64,000 bases of DNA from Plasmodium brasilianum. Taxonomy: Eukaryota > Apicomplexa > Aconoidasida > Haemosporida > Plasmodiidae. The notes below the pieces were generated by a model, which did not search any database, was not told where the DNA came from, and saw only the letters and a program-made list of their open reading frames with translations. The translations under genes were made by a program, and so were the position numbers. Position 1 is the stretch's first letter. Each line of letters starts with the position of its first letter. Positions 1 to 10,203 of this stretch are shown in pieces. The stretch covers positions 434,001 through 498,000 of the forward strand of contig NC_090114.1 of assembly GCF_023973825.1 (NCBI RefSeq). The letters are read 5' to 3'.

Positions 1-1244
1 CAGAATTTATTACAATTTCCTTTTTACTAACACTATACAGTTCTTTCGGTTCCTTCATCTCACTCAGCTCTTTCGCTTCTTTAGTTTCTTTCGCTTCTTT
101 AGTTTCTTTAGCTTCTTTAATATCTTTCAGCTCCTTCAGTTCTTTCTTTTCTACCTTTTCGTCCTTTTCCTCCTTATCTTCCTGTTCTACTTTGACTACT
201 TCTTCGTCCTCATTCTTCACATCCAAAATTTCGACTGACTTTTTCTTATCTTTATCATTATTGCTATTACTGCTCTTATCTATATTTTTTTTTTTTTTCT
301 TCTTCTTCTTTTCCTCCTTACTCTCACTATAGTCTAATTCACTATCAATATCCTCATAATCTGACGTATAAACTCCAATATGCTCTTGTATTATCTTGAA
401 AAAACTATTTAAACCACTACCAACTAAGTCATTTATTTTATCTGAATTTAATTTTTTCTCATTACCCCAACTTTTTGACGTATTCTTGTTACTACTACTA
501 TTGTTATTATTATCATTCCTTTCATATACACTATTATAACTTATGTGTGGATTATTAATTACATGAATCAGCACATTTATATATTCTTCCAGGTGCGAAT
601 TGCTTAATCCACCGTCTGCTGATAAATTCAGTTGTTCATAAAAATCGTTCAACGCAGCTAACTGTAAAAATAACACAAAGAATATACATTCATAATGTAT
701 ACATACGCATACACGCATATAATAACATATGTAACATAACATATAAGATATAAACAGAATAACAAAATGGATGAATCTAGTAGGAGAAATTATTAAAAAT
801 GCAAACACAGGGGGGCTAAAAAGACTAGGCATCAATAAAACGTTACAATGTCCTATTTAATGATACAAGAAACTAGCTGCATAATATAACATTGTACATA
901 TGCCCACATTCTGATATACATACAGATATACTGTATATGCACAAATACACAAGTGTGTATCTTAGTATGTGTGTTAGTATGCATATTCATATATACACCC
1001 AGAAATATGATGTAACGCAAAAAATTGCGAAGAAATTTTGCAAAAGGTGTGAAGATCATTACATAAAAGAAAGTACATACGAACATAAATGTATATACAC
1101 AAAATGTCAACACGATTTTACAAAAATAAACACCAATTTATCAAAACAAAATACAAATTTTACCTTTTCCGACTCATCCCCATTTTTTATACTATTTATG
1201 ATATACGAATACTGAGAATTTTCAAAAACCAAGTATTTTTTCAT
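1..1244 (-). CDS. HECT-type E3 ubiquitin ligase of the UFD4/TRIP12/UPL3 kind, N-terminal part (cut by window edge)
   Basis: Two exons are visible. Exon 1 (1244-1164) encodes 27 residues starting MKKYLVFENSQYSY and ends at a GTAAAA donor. Exon 2 begins at 661 after a TTTTTACAG acceptor and runs off the left edge in frame; the 502-nt intron is phase 0. The joined sequence (IINSIKNGDESEK, then LAALNDFYEQLNLS, then EYINVLIHVINNP) resembles the start of the armadillo-like region of TRIP12 and plant UPL3. After it comes a low-complexity stretch rich in Lys and Glu with KETKEAKE-type repeats. The catalytic HECT domain would lie outside the window, so the family call rests on this short N-terminal similarity and on remembered synteny with a P. 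falciparum HECT ligase. A 14-A tract in exon 2 (285-298) keeps the frame. Such ligases attach ubiquitin through a catalytic cysteine. Confidence 0.6.
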
Positions 1245-4067
1245 TATAATTAATTAAATCACAATATTGCATACTTATATCTAATGTAGAAAAAGAATTA
1301 AAAAGGTATATATAATACTATACGTAATTCGTATAAAATGAATAATTATAAAATAATGAAAAAAAAAAAATATATACATGTATATATATAATATACTGTA
1401 TATGCCTATGCCTTGATATAGCGCTAATAAATTATATACATATATATATATATTCTTAATATCTTTTTTATTTTAAAAAAAGTAATCAAATATAATCTGA
1501 AAATGCATTATATATAATATGTGCAAATATAAAAGTAAATTCGTATATGGCGAATGTATTTATATTTATGTATATTTGCTGGGGACATGTGTATATGTAT
1601 GCATATATACATACATAAATACGTGTATATTATATATATATATAATATATGTACGTATGGGATTGTTTTTAAAAGAGCTAAAATAAGTATGTTTCATTCA
1701 TTCCAAAAATGAAAAAAAAATAAAATAGAATTTAGTAAAATAGGAAAAGTAAAATAAATTCTGTAAATAAAAAAAAAAAAAAAAAAAAAAGCAGCAGAAA
1801 TTATATAATACAGTAAAATATTTTAAAATATAAAATAAAATGAAAGTATAACTGTTGCTGCTGTACGTATTTCTTTTATTATAAAAAATAATAGCTTCAT
1901 AAAAGAAAAGAGTTAATATTATATTTATTATGTCATCTTTTTTTTTTTTTCAAGTAGTAAAATTAAACAATTATTATTATTACTTTTCTTTCACGCAGAA
2001 AAAAAAATTATATATACAAAATAAATATCAACTTCACAGTGCTTTTTTTTTTTTTTTTTTTTTTCTGATTATTATTTTTTGGCATGTTTTGTGGTGTACA
2101 AAAACTTTAACGGGCACTTCGTATGAAGTTTAAAAAAATTAGTATGGAAAAAAAAAAAAAAAACATATATAATATACAATAAATAAATTCATACATTTGC
2201 AATAAAAATGCATAAAATAATCCGTGTAAATATGCGTGTATGTATGGTATAAATGTATCCGTATAATATATTCGCTCATATATTTGAATGTTTTATGTAC
2301 ATATATATTAAGCTTGACCTAAGTAAAACTTTTAAACCCCTTTAGCTATAAGGACAACAATTTTTGTTATAAAAGAGAAAAAATAATTCTAAAATAATTC
2401 AATAATATAAGAAATATACATGAAGAAATTTACAAGGGTCCCATACGAATAAATATATATATGTACATATAACAAATATATTTTAGGTATTTATATGCGT
2501 ATACATCTTACAATAAAAAGCGAATTAAATTCTCACAAAATAAAGCAACACTTAGTGTGCGAACGTTTTTGATCAATACTTAATTTTCTTTCATACATAA
2601 CAAAACATTCCATATTTTTATAAAAAATTTTCCTATTTTTTTGGGACATCCGCTTTTTTTTTTTTTTTTTTTTATTTAATATTAGATTATAAAACAAGTT
2701 ATACAGTTCCTTCATTGAGCTTTTTTATTCAAATATAAATTAATTCCTCAATAATACTGTTATTTTTATTATGATATCTTATATATACATATTTATATAT
2801 ATATCACCCTTAAATATAACAGAAATGCACGCGAAGTATAAAGCATATGTTATTTATCTACATGTAACGTATACATTTATGTGCGCATGGTGTTACGAAA
2901 GCAACTGCAACTAAGTTAACGTTTCGTTATTAGTAACAACGTTTTAACTACCCTTTTTTAGAATAATTGTTATATAATATTTTTTTAAGGTTTATGTGGA
3001 GAGGTATGCCAATTTTGTTTTCCTTATACCGAGCTATGACTATTTAATATTTTTGAAAAACATTGTAAAATAATCCTCTCATGTACACAGCAAAAATGTT
3101 AAACCATTTTTTCTTGCCTAGTTTAGAAAAAACATTTTAACGCACACATACACGTATATATATATATAGCTACGTAAGAAATATTAAAAACCTGGTATAT
3201 TAAGAAGTCTACAGTTGTTAAGGATACAGATAGTTACATTAAAACAAAAAAACAGGACAGTCCCCGAATCACAACTACTATATTCACAAAGGAAACTCTT
3301 AGAGAGAGCAACCGCATTGAATATATGAATATACACACAATAATACAGCAAATGAAAAATATATAAATTCCGCAGTTAATTTTTATGAAATATTAATAGT
3401 ATATCTTTTGTAATAGAGAATTTTAAAAACTCGAACATCGTACAAAATGTTTGCATCATATGTATATATATATATATATATATAAGGACAAATTTCATTT
3501 ACACAGACCTTTTATATGCAAAAAAAAAAAAAAAATTAAAAGGAATGTACGAATAACAAAACGCAAATACAAAAAGACAAAATTACCTTTTTCGAATTTA
3601 CCAAATTGTTTCACATTCAATTTGAACAATTGTATTATGCATTTCACAAGTAATTATGAACAGCATATAAAATAGCTGAGTTTCATAGCTGCGCTAGCAA
3701 ATGAATACTGTGCATATTAACAGGCACATACGGGACACATATACGTACGCATACATAATATACACATATATGCATAATTTACACACATATACCTGTATAC
3801 ATATATACATATATTATACTAAAAAGTGCGTATAACCTTGCACTCTTTAATTCATTCAGCGTTACACACATGTTATGACCAACTTCATTAAAAATTTGTT
3901 TTCATTTAACAGTAATGCTTATAAGTAATACTGTTTTTTTTTTTTTTAAGAAATATATTTGGAAAATTAACAATGTTACATTAATCAAACTGCTTGTTTT
4001 TTATATTTTTTTCCATATTTTTAGTTAACTAAATAGAATGTTCATTAGAATGTTTTATATATTTACA

Positions 4068-4103
<36 letters not shown>

Positions 4104-4379
4104 ATAGAAAATATATTTATTTAATTAAAATCACGAACATCTTAATAGCTTTGCAAATATTTTAATGTATGTTTGTACAAATACATAATTGTTCTTACTC
4201 TTCATAATTAAAAAGTATAATTTCGTGCACACCTTAATTCGGTTTCAGCACTAATTAAAATAAAAATAAAATAAAATAAAATAAAATAAAAGGATTGTAT
4301 AAATTATGTATCATTATCTTGAAAAGAATTTTTATACGTAAAATTAAAAAAAAAAAAATGTTTTCTTCTAAATTTTTCT
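1245..4379. other. Intergenic spacer between the divergent ligase and PPAT genes
   Basis: About 3.1 kb of AT-rich DNA with many poly(A)/poly(T) runs (for example 1770-1789, 2043-2064, 4070-4102) and TA-rich tracts such as 1620-1660 and 3463-3484. It should carry the ligase promoter. A short open stretch near 3590-3650 on the minus strand is followed by a donor-like GTAATT, but I cannot build a gene from it. No tRNA-like or GC-rich RNA gene is visible. Confidence 0.6.
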
Positions 4380-4827
4380 ATGAAAGTTTATAAACATATC
4401 TCTTGGAATATCTCTGAGCGTATGTTACATGAGTAAATGTATATCAAAGAGACTTTTAAAACATATTTTATTTAATTCATCTTTGATACATTTATTTTAT
4501 TTGAAATTTGTCTAAATTAATTTTTTTTTTTTTTCTTTTACATTTCATTTTATATAAGTTTACCTCTTTATTTTAACGAACATTTATTTTTTTTATTTTT
4601 TGTAGAATTATGCTCAAGGATAATGTCGATAAGTAGCAAAAAACATCTCAAGTTAGCGACGAATAGATTGCGTGCACATGTGTATATATACATATGAATA
4701 CATTTGTGCGACTGTATATTCTTATAACAAAAAAATTCACTACACTTTCGTATAATATCTGAAAAACCTTTTGTAGAATGTGTATGTCCTGTTAAATCTT
4801 TTATTATACAGTTGGTTAAAGGCATGA
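4380..4827 (+). CDS. Candidate small spliced gene, function unknown
   Basis: Possible exon 1 (4380-4419) is ATG plus 12 codons (MKVYKHISWNISE) ending in a strong GTATGT donor. A 186-nt intron ends in a long T-rich acceptor (TTTTTTGTAG). Exon 2 starts at 4606; the joined codon is CAA and the frame stays open (LCSRIMSISSKKHLK, then LATNRLRAH) to alternative donors at 4680 (GTGTAT) or 4682 (GTATAT). Acceptors at 4776 and 4811 both allow an ending in WLKA and TGA at 4825-4827, giving a protein of roughly 43 to 54 residues. The base composition of exon 2 is visibly less AT-rich than its flanks. I do not recognise the product. The phase agreement across the first intron is the main support; the 3' end is uncertain. 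An 85-codon ORF on the opposite strand (4568-4825) covers the same DNA and is the competing reading. Confidence 0.4.
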
Positions 4828-5415
4828 TATAACACTTTTTTTTTTGTTTTTTTTTTTATTTTGCTTTGTTCTGGATGTATTAAAATGAAAATAAATTAGT
4901 GAAATAAATAAATATATAAAAAATTAAGCGAATTAAATTAATATATAGGTAACATAAATGAATAAATAACTGAAACAAATGAATAAATCAGTGAAACAAA
5001 TGAATAAGTAAAACATACAAATAAATAAGTTAAACAAATGAGCGAAATAAATGAAACTAACGCACGAAATATTTGAAGCTAACGAATGAAATAAATGAAG
5101 TTAAAGAACGAATAAATGAGGTTAATGAACGAAATAAATGAAACAAATGACCAAAACAAAGTAAATGGAGATTATAGCGGAAAAGAAAATCTTATAAATT
5201 GTGAAAAGGGATATTCAGAATTTTCGAAAGTAAAACTCTTCCCCATATAACTTGTTACGTTTATATGTGTTGCATGTAACAACGAGCAATATAAAAATGT
5301 CGCTGTTTAATTTTATTTTTATTTATTAATACATTTTTAAATTAACTGAAAAATACATACTTATATACGAGTGTACATATGTATGTATATATATATATAT
5401 GTGTGTGTATATAAT
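4828..5415. repeat. Spacer with degenerate short tandem repeats upstream of PPAT
   Basis: From about 4905 to 5160 the sequence is a drifted tandem array built on units like AAACAAATGAATAAAT and GAAATAAATGAA. It is followed by a TA-rich stretch leading into the PPAT start. The region probably holds the 5' UTR and promoter of PPAT. I see no gene. Confidence 0.6.
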
Positions 5416-8400
5416 ATGCACCTTGCCAAAATGAGGAAAAATGTATCGTGTGAAAAGGGGGTCTTAGTTTTTGAGGATTACAACTATGTTATTTACACAA
5501 GAACGAATGGAAAAAAAATCTGCTGGCATGGAAAAAGCAAAAATTTAAATAACTACAATGTTAACCCGTACTTCTGTAAAATATGTCAGAACTATAATTT
5601 TAGCGTAGTAAATAATAACTTAAGCTTAAGACTATATATGGAAAATAAGCTTTTCAAAAAGGTACAGAAAAATGTGAAACAGTTAATTAAATACATAATA
5701 AGGCTAAGAAATAAAGTTAGAAACATTTATTTATTTATCAAATTTATTAGTTCAAAATGTATATTAAAAATGTCTACATTTTATTATTTAAAGTTTATAA
5801 TTGAGAAAATTTATGAAAGAAAACTAGATAAGATAGTGCGTGTGGTTTTACCCATAGCTGATTTACACAAGTTATACTCGTATATATATTACGAGAATTT
5901 TTCCTTTACGAATTATTATAAGGATGTTTTGTCAAAGTATGGTCGAGGTCAACTCAGAAGGTACTATTGCTCTTTTATCATCCTTAATAATAAGAAAAAA
6001 AACTTGACGCAATCTTATGAGAAAATTTATGGCTTAGGTCTAATAAAAATGAATTCCACAAATGGTATGAATTGCGAAAATGATGTTAAGAAAAAGAAGC
6101 AAAAAATTGAAATCCCAGAAAAGGGTGAAATGATTCATAATGCTCCAAATGCTTCAAATACTCCAAATTCTGATATCTTAGCAAAACCGGATAATGCACA
6201 AAACGCAGAGGATAACAATAAAACAGAAGCAGAGAACATCACGAGTCCTAAACAAAAGATAAGTTTGATAAAAGAAATAAACAAAAAGGAATCTAATTTT
6301 TATATAAATAGAGAAAGAAATCTTAAAGGTATCAAAGTCGAAAAATATAAAATAAAAAGAACAATAAGCAAAAATTTACATAAAAGTGACATAGGATTAT
6401 TTGCAGGTACGTTTGACAAAATACACTTTGGTCATATGCTATTGTTATTTTATTCCATTTTTTTAACAAAGAAATTTTTCTACATCGGTTTATATAATAA
6501 CAAAAACATATACAACAAAAAATATTCTGAAGAAATTGATGATCTAAAATTAAGAATTTTTCATATATCCGACATCCTATTTTTAATTAAAAATGTGTAT
6601 CACATACATTTTTTTTTTCATAACTTTGAACATATAATGCCTTTTATCAAAATCAAAAATTCTCATAAAATTTTGTATGAAATTATAACAAGCCAAAAGA
6701 CTCAAACATCAATGGAATACAACAAAAGTAAATACCAAAAATTTGTAAACTTGTATTATTTTAACAAGAAGAAGAAGAAAAAGAAAAGGAATGGGAAGAA
6801 CAAGAAAGAAAAGGAAAAGAATTACACTATTCCTACATATAACAATCTAAAAAAAAAATATCTTTTCTTGTTAAAATCAAAAATAGACAAAATATATCAA
6901 GGCAAATTTTGCAGAAAGAAAACACAACTTTTAATTGCAGATGAAATGAAAAGAAAAATTTCCAAGTATTTGAATTTCCATTTAAATTCTAAAAAAAAAA
7001 GTAATAGAAGGGAGCAAAAAAAAATCATTGTTTTTAAAAGAATACACGACCCCTTTTCCTTTGCAGTTGATATTAAGGATTTGTATTGCTTAACAATGTC
7101 AAAGGAGTCCGAAGCAAACGGGTATAGTGTGGTAAATAGAAGGAAGTTATTATTTAAAAAGGTTAAAACAGATGGTGATAAAACAACAAGCAATGAGATT
7201 AATCAAATGAAGGATAATAATAATAATAATAATAGTAATAATAGTAATAATAATAATAATAATAGTAATAATAATAATAATAGTAATAATAATAGAAACA
7301 CACCATGTGACAGCGTCAATAGTGATAAAAAAAACTATGCTGAAAAGGCAAGAACTTGCTTGAACATTTTTGATACAATCGATTTATGTGATGGTGAAAA
7401 GTTCAGTTCTACTATAATTAGAAAACAAAATTCTTTTTTAAAAAGAAGGAAATTTGCAAAATTCTTAAGTTACTTCATTGATGCATGCTTATTTTTCAAT
7501 ATCGAATATTTTCTTATACAAATGTATACAGATATCTTTATGCATAAAAATGTAAGAACTCCTTTTAAAAAGCTTTATATATACAAAGTTAGAAATTATT
7601 TTTGTAAAAAAAAAATACATAAGGAAAAAAATAAATTCAACAAAAATAGCCAGGAGGAATGTAGTTATATTATTAATGATTTCTTCAGGCATTTATTTGT
7701 TTTGTTGTCCTTTTTTGTTAATCATTTTGCTGATGAACAACAGTCGCAAAATAAAATACAACTTTTTATGAAAATTTCCATTACTCTTTCTTTTTTTTTT
7801 TATAATAATATGATCTTGTTAATAATCAAAAGAAAGGAGGAATTTGTAAATAAAAATATTGTAATGAATGTTAACCAAAACGTAGAAAAAAAAATAAATA
7901 TGTTTGACATACATGATGAAAATATGTTGAGAATTTATATGCACAATGTAGGAGATACTATCCTGCAGGAAATACTAAACCAGGTTTTCATTTTTGTCCT
8001 TGTGATATTATCCATATCAATACTCTGCAAAGTTTTTCATTTAAAAAATTTACCTAAAGAAAACGCGGATAGACGATGTAAACAAGAACGAAAACTTAAG
8101 TGGCATGTACGACGTAACAAAGGGAAACAAGTTGAACAAGGTCATTCATATGACCAGTCAAAAGATATGTCAAAACAATCTCAAAGAAATTCTAGCGAAA
8201 CAAAATCAATTAATGAGTGTACCTTGCAGGGCAATGTAAACAACCCTGCACCTAATGCAAGAAAAGATCATTTTTGCAACTTTCAAAAAAAAATACTTAA
8301 AACAGGGAACAGTAAGATAGAAGAAGAAAATGAATACAACAATTCAAATTATGATTCTTTTTTAAAAAAATTTAATTTTTCTTTGTATTTTTCTAATTAT

Positions 8401-9477
8401 TCCAAAGATAAAGGGTTATACAAGCATAGTTATATTGTTACACCGCACACTCTATGCAATTATGCGCTAATGAGCAGATTCAAAAATAGGTGTTCTAATT
8501 TTAGTCATAATTACTATGTTCCTGGAAAAAAAAATAATAAAATAACCTGCTTGAACACATGTTCAAAGAGATTAAGCGATAATAGTAATATGGCTGCTTC
8601 TAATCATGCGGGTGATGTTGATTATATTAATGATGGAAAGAGGGTATTTAACGACGGACAATGTAAACAACTTAAATATGAAACACAAAATAGAAAGGAT
8701 ATTGAGCAGTGCCCTTTTATTGTGCATTCAGAAATAAAGGAAAAGCTGATTATAAATAACCTCTATGAAATTAAAATTCGGAAGGGAGAAGATAATCTTA
8801 ATTGTAAAAACAAAGTAAGTATAAATGATATCCAGAGTTATGTAAGGGGAAGGACGTGCTCTAACTACTGTTACAACGAAAGATTCATGTCATTAATTAG
8901 AATAAATATAAATAATAATAACGAAATATTCTTTTTTAGAAAAATATTAATTTATAAATTTCTAGACAAATATTTTATTTCTTTTTTTTCCTTTTACTTT
9001 TTAATTTACTCGAAGAATAGAGAATATAATAAAAATAAACCTGTTCGTAAAGCAAAAGTAGAGGACTTTTTGTATTTATTTTTGGTAAGCTTTGAAAAAC
9101 ATATGGAAATGATAATAAATAGCTATATTAAACAAAAATGGGAATTAAAGCAAAAAAAAAATTTCAGTCCTTTTGATCCATATCTTCATTATCAAAAAAA
9201 ATATTCCATAATTCATAGATACTTAATTATGAATTTATCTCCTTTAAATAATTATAATATCGATTTTGAAAGAAAATATGATCTTAAAAAAAGTACTACT
9301 AACTTTACACATACCCCTTTTTATATAAAATTGGCAAGTATTGCTTGTCCCAAGGATGCGAAAGATTTAAATGTATTATCCTTTTACAACATAATTTTTC
9401 AAAATATTTTAACATATGAAAATTATTATTATCCCTATTTCGCTTCCCTTAATTACTTGCACCTAGATTCATTTTGA
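5416..9477 (+). CDS. Phosphopantetheine adenylyltransferase, giant Plasmodium form
   Basis: This enzyme transfers AMP from ATP to 4'-phosphopantetheine, making dephospho-CoA, the fourth step of CoA synthesis from pantothenate. The nucleotidyltransferase signature is clear around residues 330-340 (LFAGTFDKIHFGH, that is GTFD...HxGH). The second ATP-binding motif appears near residue 665 as FSSTIIRKQ (usual form ISSTxxR). In bacterial PPATs of about 160 residues the two motifs are about 110 apart; here a Lys-rich and Asn-repeat insertion (7210-7300) widens the gap to about 320, and the protein is about 1,353 residues. A hydrophobic segment at about residues 855-875 (VFIFVLVILSISIL) could span a membrane. 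The open frame begins upstream at a GTG (5371); I chose the ATG at 5416 because the preceding codons are TA-repeat DNA. ATG 5383 and ATG 5431 remain possible. Family sure, start unsure. Confidence 0.85.
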   Translation: MHLAKMRKNVSCEKGVLVFEDYNYVIYTRTNGKKICWHGKSKNLNNYNVNPYFCKICQNYNFSVVNNNLSLRLYMENKLFKKVQKNVKQLIKYIIRLRNKVRNIYLFIKFISSKCILKMSTFYYLKFIIEKIYERKLDKIVRVVLPIADLHKLYSYIYYENFSFTNYYKDVLSKYGRGQLRRYYCSFIILNNKKKNLTQSYEKIYGLGLIKMNSTNGMNCENDVKKKKQKIEIPEKGEMIHNAPNASNTPNSDILAKPDNAQNAEDNNKTEAENITSPKQKISLIKEINKKESNFYINRERNLKGIKVEKYKIKRTISKNLHKSDIGLFAGTFDKIHFGHMLLLFYSIFLTKKFFYIGLYNNKNIYNKKYSEEIDDLKLRIFHISDILFLIKNVYHIHFFFHNFEHIMPFIKIKNSHKILYEIITSQKTQTSMEYNKSKYQKFVNLYYFNKKKKKKKRNGKNKKEKEKNYTIPTYNNLKKKYLFLLKSKIDKIYQGKFCRKKTQLLIADEMKRKISKYLNFHLNSKKKSNRREQKKIIVFKRIHDPFSFAVDIKDLYCLTMSKESEANGYSVVNRRKLLFKKVKTDGDKTTSNEINQMKDNNNNNNSNNSNNNNNNSNNNNNSNNNRNTPCDSVNSDKKNYAEKARTCLNIFDTIDLCDGEKFSSTIIRKQNSFLKRRKFAKFLSYFIDACLFFNIEYFLIQMYTDIFMHKNVRTPFKKLYIYKVRNYFCKKKIHKEKNKFNKNSQEECSYIINDFFRHLFVLLSFFVNHFADEQQSQNKIQLFMKISITLSFFFYNNMILLIIKRKEEFVNKNIVMNVNQNVEKKINMFDIHDENMLRIYMHNVGDTILQEILNQVFIFVLVILSISILCKVFHLKNLPKENADRRCKQERKLKWHVRRNKGKQVEQGHSYDQSKDMSKQSQRNSSETKSINECTLQGNVNNPAPNARKDHFCNFQKKILKTGNSKIEEENEYNNSNYDSFLKKFNFSLYFSNYSKDKGLYKHSYIVTPHTLCNYALMSRFKNRCSNFSHNYYVPGKKNNKITCLNTCSKRLSDNSNMAASNHAGDVDYINDGKRVFNDGQCKQLKYETQNRKDIEQCPFIVHSEIKEKLIINNLYEIKIRKGEDNLNCKNKVSINDIQSYVRGRTCSNYCYNERFMSLIRININNNNEIFFFRKILIYKFLDKYFISFFSFYFLIYSKNREYNKNKPVRKAKVEDFLYLFLVSFEKHMEMIINSYIKQKWELKQKKNFSPFDPYLHYQKKYSIIHRYLIMNLSPLNNYNIDFERKYDLKKSTTNFTHTPFYIKLASIACPKDAKDLNVLSFYNIIFQNILTYENYYYPYFASLNYLHLDSF
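7210..7300 (+). repeat. Asn (AAT/AGT) codon repeat inside PPAT
   Basis: AATAATAAT with interspersed AGT codons encodes about 30 residues, mostly Asn with some Ser. It lies in the insertion that separates the two catalytic motifs. Confidence 0.9.
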
Positions 9478-9549
9478 TTTTTTAAAAAATGCCATATTAT
9501 AAGAAAATTTCATGTACACCCTTTATGGTTATCTGTTTCTTAAAATTTT

Positions 9550-9585
<36 letters not shown>

Positions 9586-10203
9586 TCTTTTTAACATTGT
9601 TTTGTTTCATTACGTCTCTTTTCACAATCCACAAATTTATGAAAACAAATTTTTTTTGAAAATTGTAGATATTAGAGGCGAATATGCACAACAAATATTA
9701 CTACTGTTTTTTAAGACGCACATTTACACACATGTGTATGTACGGGCTGGCGGGTATATTCTTATATGTATATGATTATATTATTCATGTATGTATATTT
9801 CTCCCTATTTGCTAAATTTTGTTATATATATTTCTATTAAAAACTTGTATGTTATGTACAGCGTACAGAAAAAAATTTATTATTTGTAGGAAGAAATATA
9901 AAAGTATATTACAAATTATAATGCAACAAAAAAAAAGGTGCAATTCAGAAAAAAATATTGCACATATGGCAAAATATAGCATATATGGAAAAATATAGTA
10001 TATATGACAAAATATAGTATATATGACAAAATATAGCATATATAACAAATTATGGAAAATACGACGAAATATGGAAAATATGACAAATTATGGAAAATAG
10101 GACAAATTATGGAAAATAGGACAAATTATGGAAAATATAACAAAATTTGGCATAAAATTTTAAACAAAAAAATAATTAAATAAAAAGAATTACGTCTTTT
10201 TCT
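9478..10203. repeat. Convergent spacer with a degenerate ~19-bp tandem repeat
   Basis: This is the tail-to-tail spacer of PPAT and the PP2C gene. It has a poly(T) run at 9556-9582. From about 9945 to 10150 there is a drifted array of units like GACAAAATATAGTATATAT passing into GGAAAATAGGACAAATTAT. Short ORFs here are repeat artefacts. No gene is seen. Confidence 0.7.

Noticed and set aside
5371..5415. Extending PPAT upstream to 5371
   Set aside because: The first codon there is GTG and the added residues come from a TA/TG microsatellite; the ATG at 5416 is more natural.
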